From positions 1,426,001 to 1,490,000 of the forward strand of contig JBBMOL010000099.1 of NCBI GenBank assembly GCA_037954665.1: a stretch of DNA of 64,000 nt. The letters run 5' to 3'. Shown in pieces: positions 1-10,646 of this stretch. A program made the position numbers and the translations under genes. Origin of the DNA: Laguncularia racemosa. Taxonomy: Eukaryota; Streptophyta; Magnoliopsida; Myrtales; Combretaceae. The notes beneath the pieces were generated by a model. The model ran no database searches and was not told where the DNA came from. It saw only the letters and a program-made list of their open reading frames with translations. Position 1 is the stretch's first letter, and each line of letters begins with the position of its first letter.

Positions 1-760
1 TTACCTACACTTTTGAGTAAGTCAGGAACCTCATCAGGATTCGTATCTAGTGACCTTGAAGACCCGGTATGTTGAAGACCATTTTTATTTGTTTGTTATT
101 TTCTTGGAACCATTTATGTTGTAAGGTTTTTGGACATTTTTATTTAGTTGTAATTGGTGTTTTTAGGACCAATCACCCTAAAGTGGCATAGTACCAACCA
201 CCCTAAAGTGGCATAGTTGTAATTTTATGGACATTTTAACCCTAAATGAAGCAAGTATAAATATTTGCTTAAGTAGGATTTTGAAGAGAAGAATACACTT
301 GACATTTGTTGCAAAAATTTCGTGAGATATTAGGGTTTGTCCTAAGATTTCATAGGACTCTTATCAATTAATCCAATTGGAATTGTGGCGAGTTTGCAAC
401 CTAGTGAATTGTAAGTAATATCAATTCCTAAGTTGATTTCCTTTTCATAACTAGTGTGTTATATCTAGTGTTGATTAGGGTAGTTTTTGTTCTGATTTTG
501 GCGTCAATCATAGATCAAAATACATTTATATATTGTTATCAAATTGATTGGATTTATATCTTGATATTGCCTTTAATTTTATCTTCCATTGTTTGTGTGC
601 ATTTTCGAATTGTTGAAGAGGAGTTCACGGCCCTATTTTGTGTTATTGGTGATTTGGATTCTTGTTCATCTTATGTGGAGAGCTTAATTCCATTGGTCAT
701 TATATCATTTGGTATAAGATTGATTTTAACCACAAATCAAAACATAAACAATTTTTAGGG
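1..760 (+). mobile_element. LTR-retrotransposon LTR-like segment
   Basis: No credible gene is present. The stretch from about 190 to 430 resembles the reverse complement of about 20,320-20,560: both contain GTGGCAT, an AGTATAAATAnTTGCT block, AGGGTTTGTCC, CTCTTATCAATT and AATTGTGGCGA in the same order. The copy near 20 kb sits next to a tRNA-Met-type primer-binding site, so this segment is inferred to be part of a related LTR in the opposite orientation. The left edge lies outside the window and the right edge is not visible. The 100-codon ORF at 456-758 has no recognisable domain and is probably chance. Confidence 0.45.
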
Positions 761-889
761 TTCACGCCAATTGTTCCAATTTTGAACCGGTTTTGATCTT
801 GTGATTGGAATTGTTCAATTGGTTTAATTGCATATGCTTGGATCCCCTTTTAAGCATATCAATGACCCTTCACCCTACTTTAGGCTTAA

Positions 890-1732
890 GTGGTCTTTGA
901 TAGATCTTTTATTATCCTTCTTCTTATCTGACCCGCTCTAGTCGAATTGCCTCCTAGCTTGGATAATGTCCTCCTACTAAATGTACTTCCTCGCTTTTTC
1001 CTTAAACTCTTCAAAGTTGTTAAGCTTGTTTTTTGCTAGGGATTTGAAGAAATCTCCAACAAGCTTGACACCTTGGATTACAACATTGAAGGTAGCACCT
1101 TTGTCGACATTGGAATTTTCCAAAATCACAATGTTAAACCAAGTAAGCTAGTCCTTGACCAGTTCATCATGACCTTGTTTAATCAAGTTTAGGGTTAATG
1201 AGTCTTTCATAAGGAGCTTTTTGGCCAAAAACTATTATTGGAACTAGCAAGCCAAATCATCGAATGAAGAGATGGAGTTTTGTGGTAAATTACAATACCA
1301 TGTACGAGCTACCTTGTGTAGGGTGCTCAAGAAAGCCTTACAAGCAATTGCATTACTAAGGCTATGCAGGTTCATCATTGTTCTAAAATAGCACAGGTGA
1401 TCGTTTGAGTTTGTAGTCCCATTATATGTGTCAAGCTGTAGGAGGTGGACGTTTGGAGGTAGGACCTCATCTTGGATTGCTTAAGTGAAAGGGGTTCGAT
1501 TTATTAAGAATCTAGCTAATGGATCAACCTTCTTGCTCTCTTTCAAGTCAGAGAGCCTTATGGTATAATCATCAATTTGGTCAATGTCCATGTAATCAAC
1601 GTATTTGTTAGCCCGTGTGCGAGTATCCGATGGCTCGGGCACATTGTTTAGAGCAGGATGGCCATTATGGATGCACGATGTAGCTAGTAAGGTGATATGT
1701 GAATGTGCTCTTCCTTGAGATGCTATAAGCAA
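890..1732 (-). pseudogene. Ty3/gypsy gag relic
   Basis: Read on the minus strand with several stops and frame shifts, this encodes a retrotransposon Gag (Retrotrans_gag) domain. An open stretch at 1,732-1,481 ends DPLARFLINRTPF. It continues below 1,480 with LDTYNGTTNSNDHLCYFRTM, then ACKAFLSTLHKVARTWYCNLP and ISSFDDLA, and later DFFKSLAKN and FEEFKEKARKYI. This order (YxGTxDPxxHLxxFRTxM, then ATLxGxARTWYxxLPxxSI, then FxxSLAKxP and KAxKY) is characteristic of plant Ty3/gypsy Gag. No flanking LTR could be paired with it. It is an old, non-functional fragment. Confidence 0.7.
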
Positions 1733-4330
1733 GATTGGGTTAGCAAGAGTAGGGTTCCCAATTTTCTACAAACCTAGCTTGTTGAGCTACTTGTCGAATT
1801 GGTGCCAGTAGTGGCAATGGAATGTTGTTGCGTGGTGGTTATGGAGAATGTGTGGAGACATTCTCTAGTTCTGCTATATTGTTAAGCTACTCTAATCCAC
1901 CTCTCAAGTTTAGAGCTTGGTGTTATCATTGTGTATTATCGCATTTTAGGCTACTAGCGTTTTGCAAAGGTTTTGTAGATCTAGGGGACGTTAGGCATCG
2001 ATTTGTTGGGAATTTGTGTTTGCAGTTTGAGATTAAGGTTATTGTTGGGATGTTGTAGCTTGGATGGTTTGGTCCACCATTGGAGTGTCCACTGTTTTCT
2101 TAGACTTTGTTGTTTTAGAGCAAGGTGTCATTTGTTTGGTCGTGAGTAAGATCATGCAACCAGTGCTAAATGTTGTGCTAGGTTTCTAAAAGGTGGTTGA
2201 ATTACCTATAAAATATATTCAAGTTAGGCTATGGGGGTGCCAAAGTTTATTCTAGCATGACCACTTCAATACCTAAGTTAGCACAAGTGAAAAGTGAAAG
2301 AGATATATGAGAATTGAGAGTCTAAAGATTCAAAAGTCCTTTACTCAATCATCTATATCCTCTATTTATAAGCGTTATAGATAATCTTAATTTGAAAAGT
2401 GCATTAATTCCTAAGATCCTCTCCTAATATAGCAAGAGCGTATCTTTAACAAGTCCATTTTCTTATTTGTGTCATTATCTCATGCTTAACCTTTATGAGG
2501 ATAGGCGTGGAGATCCGATTTGAAGGAAGTTGGAAACTTCAGATTTAAAGTCAAATCTAGCAATTTTGTGTCGAAAGAGGTTAGCATGGATGAAAGGAAC
2601 TCAAACGAAAGTATGAGTGAACTAAAATGGGCCTTGAGAGACCAAACCAAAAATGCTCTATCAATACATTTGCTTTTAGTCTTTGTACTTTCGTGACTTT
2701 TATCAAGTGACAACTCAAAAAATATTTTCAAAATATTTTCCAAAGAAAATCCTCTTTCCTTGGTTTTGTAAAGCTCATTATAGCATTAGTAAAGCAGATG
2801 GAGCTTGCATTCTCGTTGACATTTACCGTAGAAGATTTTGAGCTAGGAAAATTAAAAGTTATGGAGTTTGGTCAATGCCGATACGATGTCCACGTACTAT
2901 TAATATTGTATTATATAGGGGTGAAAGGAATACTATACACAACGGTTTAGGTAAGGGTAAAGAATATCCATAAAATTTATGTTATTATATATATAAATAT
3001 ACATATATATATATATTTGAATATATTGTTCATATAAATATCTAAATCACTTAAAAATAACAAAAAAAGATCGCTTAAAATATTTTAAGATATTTTTGTC
3101 CGTAGGTGGGTGCCACAGGAGCCAGGATATATAAAGTGTTCCATTCTCTACGTTGGTGAGTTATCGAAGGTTGGCAGTATTCAATGTGTCACTACCTCCC
3201 ACGCAATGTAAAATAAAAGAAATTGTCCATAGTTGTTACATGGTATTTAGAATGTCAAAAGAAAAAAGAAAAAAAAAAAAGAGTAACTTATAAAAAGCTA
3301 CTAAAACAATAAAATAATACTGAATTTTCAAAATGTTGCATTTAGGCTCTTTGAAAAATAGCAGCGCTGGAAAGTTGCATTAAGTCAACATTCTATGTTG
3401 GTATGTAATTTTAAGAATTTTTTGAAAGCAATTTATTGTCCAATTTGACTATTAATATATGATATTAACTATGTCAAGAAAACCATCAAATTAGATGATG
3501 AATTGATATAAAAATTAATTATAAAATGTGTGTTTATATAAAGACTAATTTTGTATGCATTAGAAGAAATTTTTCCTGGTGTCTAAATTCCTTAAGTCTG
3601 TAAGTATAGTATTTAATAAATTCAATGTTTTTCTATAATTTTAATAAGTTTTAGGAAATGTCGACATAATTTGTTCAATATATTTTTATCTTTTTATATA
3701 TTAACTTTTTTTTTTAAATGTTTAATTAATTTTGAAAAGCATAAAAAGTTTTTGCTTAGATGCTTAACAGGTACATCGGTACCAGATGGGGTCTTGAAAA
3801 GATCTGATGCCAACAAAAAAAGAAAACAAACCATCCGTGTGCATAATATCCTATAATTAGTTTTTCTAACAAAGAATTGATTACAACCTTGGAATCTTAC
3901 CATTATAGTACCAAAAATATCGTACATTACCTGCATCTAGACAACCTTGATTAAACTTTTCAGGAAATTTTGTTTAATGTTGTTTGAGACAATCGATGCC
4001 TTGAAGCACTACAAAATGGGACATGGTTGACAAGGTTATCTGTGAAGGTTCTGCAGCTCCAATTTTATATTTCAATGATGGGCAATGTGGCAGCATAGGA
4101 GGCAACAAATGGCGATGACTGACAACTTATTTTCTGAATATAAGGATTCAAATGACAAAGAAGCAGGACACCTCATTTTCTCAATTATTTATGAGCTATG
4201 GGCAGAAAAATAATCATATACTGAGAGTTTGGTTGGCCTAGAATATGACAGGGTTAGTAATTCCTAGGAGTCACCACATTGTCTTCACATGTCACACCCC
4301 ATTGGCATAAACAGTCCTGTCTCTGCGTGC
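1733..4330. other. AT-rich intergenic stretch
   Basis: No gene is supported. The part from 1,733 to about 2,480 may be pre-gag or leader sequence of the neighbouring gypsy relic, but nothing diagnostic is visible. From 2,900 to 3,300 there are (AT)n and poly-A tracts. The stretch from about 3,840 to 4,330 is similar to about 8,220-8,660 and is the shared promoter region of the duplicated DUF241 unit. Confidence 0.5.
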
Positions 4331-4332
4331 TC

Positions 4333-4342
4333 CTATATATAG
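4333..4342 (+). promoter_or_regulatory. TATA box of DUF241 gene
   Basis: CTATATATAG lies about 60 bp upstream of the chosen ATG at 4,401, a normal plant core-promoter position. The equivalent position in the duplicated copy (about 8,648) reads CTATAGATATG, so the motif is damaged there. Confidence 0.6.
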
Positions 4343-4400
4343 AGTTCTAGACACAAATTTGAAACTACACCAAGAAAAAGAAATTAAGAGATTAAGAAAA

Positions 4401-5285
4401 ATGGCTAGCAACAATCAATACCATGTTAGATCTATTAGCTTGCCTTCTAGGAGTCATCCCAGTACTATTGGAGTTGAGGAGGAGCTTAACAAGATCAAAT
4501 CTTGGAAAGCAACTTCAACTTTGTCTTTTGTATCAGTCCAATCTGGTCTTGATAGATTGGTAAATTTGTATCTTTCTTTGGATGATTTTCTCAATATGGC
4601 ATCTACTCAACAAGCCCTGTCCATAAACAAGACCGAGAAATGCATCGACGAATTGTTGGACGGATCGGTTAAGGTTCTAGACATTTGTGGGATTACCAGG
4701 GAACTTGTTCTGCAAATTAAGGAACATGTGCAACTACTTCAATCTGCACTACGCCGACGAAAGGGAGATTCTGATATTGAGATATCAATCAAGGACTACA
4801 CCAATTTGAGGAAGAAAATGAAGAAGGATGCCACAAAGTTGATTACTACATTGAAGCAAATGGATAAAAAGCTCAAAGCGTCCTCTTGTCTGCTAGAACA
4901 GGATCACCACCTTGTAGCAGTGACGACGGTGCTAACAGAAGTTAATATGTCAAGCAGCTTCATCTTCCAATCTCTCTTGTCACTCTTTTCGGCCACAAAT
5001 TCAAAAAAGAAGGAAACTAAATGGTCCATTTTGTCCAGATTAGTGCACAAGGGAGCATTAGTCCAAGATGAAAAACAAGGAACAGGTGATGAGCTAGTAT
5101 CACTTGATGCATCCCTATGCAGATGCGTCTCAAGCGACGCAATCGACACGGAGAAGATCCAGATTGTTCAGCAGCAATTGGGATCTCTGGATGTCAGCAT
5201 TGCAAGCCTTGATGAGTGCCTAGACTTCATTTTTAGGCGCTTTGTTAAGACAAGGGCTTCCCTTCTGAATATAATTTCTCAATAG
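4401..5285 (+). CDS. DUF241 family protein (single exon)
   Basis: A 294-residue protein of the plant DUF241 family (Arabidopsis 'protein of unknown function DUF241', related to BYPASS1-type proteins). It begins MASNNQYHVRSISLPSRSHP, the conserved family N-terminus (xHxRSxSLPSRxHP), followed by VEEELNKIKSW and a helical body with a Lys-rich, coiled-coil-like stretch (DYTNLRKKMKKDATKLITTL) and a C-terminal helix (LGSLDVSIASLDECLDFIFRRF). An upstream in-frame ATG at 4,359 would add 14 residues. I prefer 4,401 because the family motif starts there and the context (AAAATGGCT) is good. It is intronless, as usual for the family. The biochemical function is unknown. A broken tandem copy lies 4.3 kb downstream. 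Confidence 0.9.
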   Translation: MASNNQYHVRSISLPSRSHPSTIGVEEELNKIKSWKATSTLSFVSVQSGLDRLVNLYLSLDDFLNMASTQQALSINKTEKCIDELLDGSVKVLDICGITRELVLQIKEHVQLLQSALRRRKGDSDIEISIKDYTNLRKKMKKDATKLITTLKQMDKKLKASSCLLEQDHHLVAVTTVLTEVNMSSSFIFQSLLSLFSATNSKKKETKWSILSRLVHKGALVQDEKQGTGDELVSLDASLCRCVSSDAIDTEKIQIVQQQLGSLDVSIASLDECLDFIFRRFVKTRASLLNIISQ

Positions 5286-8220
5286 GCAATACTCAGTTGC
5301 CTTGTCAGTATTCATACCTGAGGCATCCTAACTTTTATGGGATTTTCTCAGGAAATTGAATGTAATACAGAAATTTTGTACATGTATTAAAATCTATACA
5401 GAATCATGAATATAGAAGAGAAATTTTTACATGCAAAACTCAATGTTTATTTTTGTCGAGTTCAAAGTCTTTTTATAGTTGTGGGATATTATCATAGAAC
5501 GCCTCCTAGGATTGTGAGGTACCATATTACAAATACAGTGTGTTATCTAATTATATGAATTGCTAGGGTTTATTGGGCAGCAGGAATAATAATAATAATA
5601 ATCTACAAAGGTATAAAAAGTCATATCATTGGGGACGTTAAGAAATCAGGAGACCGAAAGGGTTTAGTCGGAGTTTGTATGTACAATAAGAAAAATTAGG
5701 TAGTTCTATGATTTGGGAAGTTTACAAAAGCACTAGGGCACTAATTTAATTTGCTTAATATCATGCTGCAAAGAAAATTTCCCAATAAGTGTAACTATCA
5801 TTTTGATCCAAAGATTTTAATGTTTTTTTTTTCCTGAATTCTTATATCCTTGTTAATATGAATACTATTTTTTTTAATAAAATAAGTATGAGTCTATCAG
5901 CCGTTGTGTAATATATAATTAGAAATAATATATATCTAATTATATATTATACAATCACTTTTTTGTTACTCATAAAAAGCACTTTAGAAATTACTTATTT
6001 CCTTATTGAGCAAACTTAAGGAGTACCTTGATACTAAGCAAATTTCTTTTTATAAATTATACTAACTAATTTTTTTTCTAGTAATTCAACAATTCACTTA
6101 ATTATATATATTCAGAAAAAATAGCCCTCGACTTTGGACGTATTTGCTTTAAATCCAATATTGTTAGATCTAAATCGAGAGTTCGACCTAGAGAACGTTA
6201 GAAGTCAAGGGCTGAAAGGCCAAATTGAAGGTCAAACTGGGTTAAATTGGAATAAAGAAATTTATTAAACTATCATAAATTTTTTTATCAATATTTGTTA
6301 TATAGTTTTCCAAATCTACATTTAGTACTTATATTTGTAGCCATATATTACAATACTGTGTCTTCTATTAGTTATTTATAGAAATTATCTATTTAAGTCA
6401 TAATTATTTGGTTTTATAAAGATAATTATAGAATATACATAAAATAAAAGTGGTGGAAAAGGCAAAATGGGTAGTCACATTTCATACTCATAGTCAACGC
6501 CTTTGATGTTGATTTGCTTCTACTGCTATAATTTTGTAAATGATCATGTTTTTTAGTAACCATTGCTGATAAATAACAGCACTTAAGAGAAAAATAAAAG
6601 AACCATATTCTATAACAAAATAGATCTATTTTTATTGTTTTACATTGGTTAAACTCTATTATCCATAGTTATATAATTGGCCTCATATATTTATGCCAAG
6701 GGTTGCATAAGAGTCCCACATGTATTATTTGAAACTATGTTAAGTAGGTTTAACTTTACAAAAAAGAAAGAACCTATAGACATTGCCTTTACACTATCAA
6801 ATGCAAAATTGTTTGTTTTGTTTTGTTGAAAGGCAAGTTCATTTGTTTCATTGAATGTCATTGCATTTTGACCCGATTGAGTTGACTAGCTCATGATTGA
6901 ACCTCTCAAGTCTAATGGATCAAACTATGTCGATGAAAAAGTGGGTTAAAACAATGGATCGGCTCGTTCTCAAGGTCAATTTTAGTTGGACTTGGTTGAA
7001 CTAGTTGGACCGATACGGGTTTGACAACGCTGTTTAAATCCTCCACAACTCTTATGTCACATTTGATCTTGGATTGGAATGGAAAGAGTAATAGAATGAT
7101 AAGTCCATTCTTCTATTTGAAAGCATCTATAGGGTGGAATGATACATAATAGTATTTATAAGAAAATGCTTTCAATTGGTGAATAAAATAAATATATTGT
7201 GATTCCGCTAAAGAAAAATCGAATCCTCCCTTAAAGTTAGAATCACCATTTCCAAAAAGTTGTAAGTTTCCTTTTAAAAATATTTCAAACATAGAAAAGG
7301 CAATGGAACCTAATATGTTAATTTCATTTCAATATATCAAACGTGATATTAATTATCATTGACAACAATAAAGTCTTAGTTATTGGAATAATGTGCAATC
7401 AAGTCCTCTAATTCGATATGCCAATTAGGTAATATATTTAAAAAAAATTGCCCCAAAATGCCGGTGTATATTTAAAATATTCAAAAAAAAATAAATGAAA
7501 GTAACGGAAAATTCAAATTAAAAAAAAAAAAATCGAAACTAGTGTCCATAGGGAGTGTCTGCTACTCCATAATGGGGACACCGTCACACCTACCTCCCTA
7601 AATACTTGTATTTTACATCCCGTATATCATTGTGGCTCTCGAGCCATGTGCCTAACATGTGAGACCACCCCTAATATAGATTGTAAAAAATAAATAAATA
7701 AATAATAAAATAAATTAAAATTTCCATATTAGGTTAAGATCGGATCGTTTCAATACAAAAGACATAAAACTTTTATTTCAAATATAGGATTATAGTCGGT
7801 GACCCATCAAGTAGAAAAGTTTGTGACAACCACCAGATGGATGGCATCACCACTTACCCAAGGATATGGGTAATATAATTTACAATAATATAGAGTAAAT
7901 AAATCTAATTTTATAGTATAAAATATGCATTTTTTGATACAATGACATTTATATTTTCATTAGGATATAAAACAATATATATATTAATCCAAAAGGCCAT
8001 GCACAGGTCACTACGGGGGTGAGTCAGAAAATGTGAGAAGTATCGACAAATCCTACGTGCTGTTAAACCCTCGGACGCGAATCTTTCGATTGTTGAGGGA
8101 AACAGTGAACTTTTTGGACCGATTGATTGGTAAGGAAACCAACCACCCATAGGCAAAATATCCTATTGCTACCATAATCTTAAATCATAATTAAAACCTT
8201 AATTATCACCCAACAATCTT
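5286..8220. other. Intergenic, no gene seen
   Basis: AT-rich DNA with an (AAT)n microsatellite at about 5,587-5,602 and A/T homopolymers. About 7,990-8,140 is noticeably richer in G and C than its surroundings and holds a short minus-strand ORF without a recognisable domain. Nothing else can be supported. Confidence 0.5.
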
Positions 8221-8715
8221 AATAAACACGCTTTTGATTATGTAATATCGTACGTTACCTTCACAAGAAACAGATCTAAATTTCGAAACTTTGTTTATTG
8301 CTTTTTGCCATTATTGATATCTTGAGGCTCTGAAAAATTTCAAGACATGGCTGACAAGGTCCATTTTATAAATGTCATACAGTTTCAGTATTATATTGCA
8401 ATGCTGGGTAATGTGGCAGTGTAGGAAGCAAGACATGGAGATGACTCCTCACTTGTGTTTTCTTCAAAACAACTCACAAATGACAAGGAATCAGGACACC
8501 TCAGAGGTATTTATTTTAGGAGTATGGGTTCAATAATTATGTAATTGTTGGCCTAGGAGATGACAATGTAACACCTTCGTAGGAGTGTCAAACTCACTTC
8601 ACATGGTCATCCTATAGGTGTGAATTGTTTTGTCTATGTGTTTCCTATAGATATGTTGGCTAACGACTGGGCTTTTTCATCACAACAATGAAATTTGTTA
8701 GGAAAAAAGTGAAAA

Positions 8716-10090
8716 ATGGAAAGTGCAATCGGAAAGAATAACACCCAATATTACCATGTTAGATCTATTAGCTTGCCTTCTAGGAGTCATCCTAGAACTA
8801 TTGTAGTTCGGGAGGAACTTGACAGCATTAGATCTTGGGAAGCAACTTCACCTTTGTCTTTTGGGTTAGTCCAATCTGGTCCCGATAGATCGGTGAATTT
8901 GCACCTTTATTCGGATGATTCCCTCAATATGGCATCTACACAACAAGTCCTGCCTATGAACAAGACTAAGAGATGCATCGATGAATTATTGGATCGATAG
9001 GTTAAGGTGTTAGACATTTGTGACATCACAAGATGTAACACTCCAGAATCGGAGACGTTATAATCTATCGTATATCCTTATTGGGTAAAGACACGTTAAG
9101 TTTCTTAACCATTATATATCATAAAATCTACCATACTTGTTAACCATAATCCATAGAAATATTTGATAATATAAATAATGATTCAATTAAGTTCTATCCA
9201 CAATCTACATACTTCTTCAAAGAGATTTTGATACATCAATTTAAAATACTTTAAATACTAACTATTCTTAATACATTAATCCACTAAAATCAGAGTAACT
9301 CCCATCAATGCTCAAAAGGCTTCATATGATAATTCCTCACTTAATCATCATAGTAGTAGAAAAAATCCACATCACTCTATTTTTATGAATTTCCATAATT
9401 TGACACATCTAAGTACACAAGCATATCTTTTGTCCATGTACTCTTCTGTACACAATGAGTATTTCTATACGAGCATGTACCTAACCATGTATTACACTGT
9501 TTCATAAAAACTATTTTTCCTCTTCGTTAATTCATTCTTCGGCTTAATTTCTATGATCCTAAGTTTAATTGGATCTTAAAATTTTGTTAATCTATTATGT
9601 CATATGGATTGATATACTTGTCTCAATCCATGATTTGAACCCTCAAATTACTTGCTTCCATGCTTGTTTTGTTCCACTCCTTATTCCTAATTCTAACAAC
9701 ATATGATATATCTTACGTAAATTCACAATTTCATTATCAGAAACAAGCATTGTGATTATTAAAACCCTTACCCGATGCAACTTGATTGATCTTGGTGAGT
9801 GTTAGTTAGGTCACCTTGAGAGTTTCTTAAAATGTCTTTTTGTTTGCTGCTACACAAATGGTGAAAAGGGGAGCACTAGGTCAAATGGGGTTTATAGGTC
9901 TCGATCATGAAAAAATAAAATTGCCTCCATGTCTTTATAATAATTACTTATTAAAACTTGGTTCATATTATAATAATATTTAATAAATATATATATTAAA
10001 CGTGTAATTTCTGCAAAAGAACTCGTTCTGCAGTTTAAGAAACATGTTTAGTCTACACTCTATCAGTGAAAGGGAAATTAACGCATTGAG
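8716..10090 (+). pseudogene. DUF241 pseudogene (tandem copy, split)
   Basis: A second copy of the DUF241 gene at 4,401-5,285. The first 94 codons read MESAIGKNNTQYYHVRSISL and continue parallel to the intact gene, then end at a TAG at 8,998-9,000 where the intact copy has TCG (Ser). Similarity continues past the stop to about 9,033 (GTTAAGGTGTTAGACATTTG), is broken by a 982-bp insertion, and resumes at about 10,018 (CTCGTTCTGCAGTTTAAG, matching CTTGTTCTGCAAATTAAG of the intact gene) until about 10,090, after which it fades. Upstream DNA from about 8,220 is also duplicated. It cannot make a full-length product. Confidence 0.88.
9034..10015. mobile_element. Solo-LTR-like insertion in DUF241 pseudogene
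   Basis: Comparison with the intact paralogue shows 982 extra bases exactly here. The insert starts TGTAACACTCC (many plant Ty3/gypsy LTRs begin TGTAACACCC) and ends TTTCTGCA, giving TG...CA ends. The flanking five bases are CAAGA on the left and AAAGA on the right, a 4/5 match suggesting a decayed 5-bp target duplication. No coding capacity is visible, which fits a solo LTR. Orientation is not certain. Confidence 0.55.
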
Positions 10091-10249
10091 AATAGTTACG
10101 AGTAGAACTAGTCTTTGTATCTGGGAAATATGTTAGGGCTAACAAAGTGAAGCACCATATGAAAAGTCTCTATTCTTCATCTAGAATCCATATGAAATCT
10201 CTTAGCTTTCAACATTGTTGAATTGATTTAAAAAGCGAAAAAGTGAACA

Positions 10250-10325
10250 GGCAGTGATTATACCCGGGACCTTTCTATTACTAAGGAGGCAACTCAACCA
10301 GTTATGTCATGACTCGTGTGACAAA
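10250..10325 (-). repeat. Possible tRNA-derived (SINE-like) relic
   Basis: On the minus strand, TGACATAACTGGTTGAGTTG resembles an A box and, about 30 bases later, GGTCCCGGGTATAATC resembles a decayed B box (GGTTCGAnTCC). It is followed by ACTGCCTGTTCAC and a T-rich stretch. No cloverleaf can be folded with confidence, so it is not called a tRNA gene. Confidence 0.25.
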
Positions 10326-10646
10326 CATTGCAAGCTTTCTTGTTTCAAGTGAGATTATTGATAAGAAATAACCGATTATACAGTTTATATTCTAATTGGA
10401 AAAATAAATAAGTTGAGCCATTCTCTACTGTAATCATCCTTAAACTTTAATTTATGTTGAAAGTGAAAAGATTCAGTAAAATATATTCCGATAGAATTAC
10501 CACGAAACAAGCGAGAAATTTACTACATTGTATAAGAAAGAAATTTTTGATTTCACACGTTTTGGGGGACAACAGTAAGTTGACAAAATCCCCAATAGTA
10601 GTATAAACTCTATGTTCATCTACACAACCCTAAGTGCGATAACACT

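Noticed and set aside
4904..5149. 81-codon minus-strand ORF inside the DUF241 gene
   Set aside because: Shadow of the plus-strand coding sequence.
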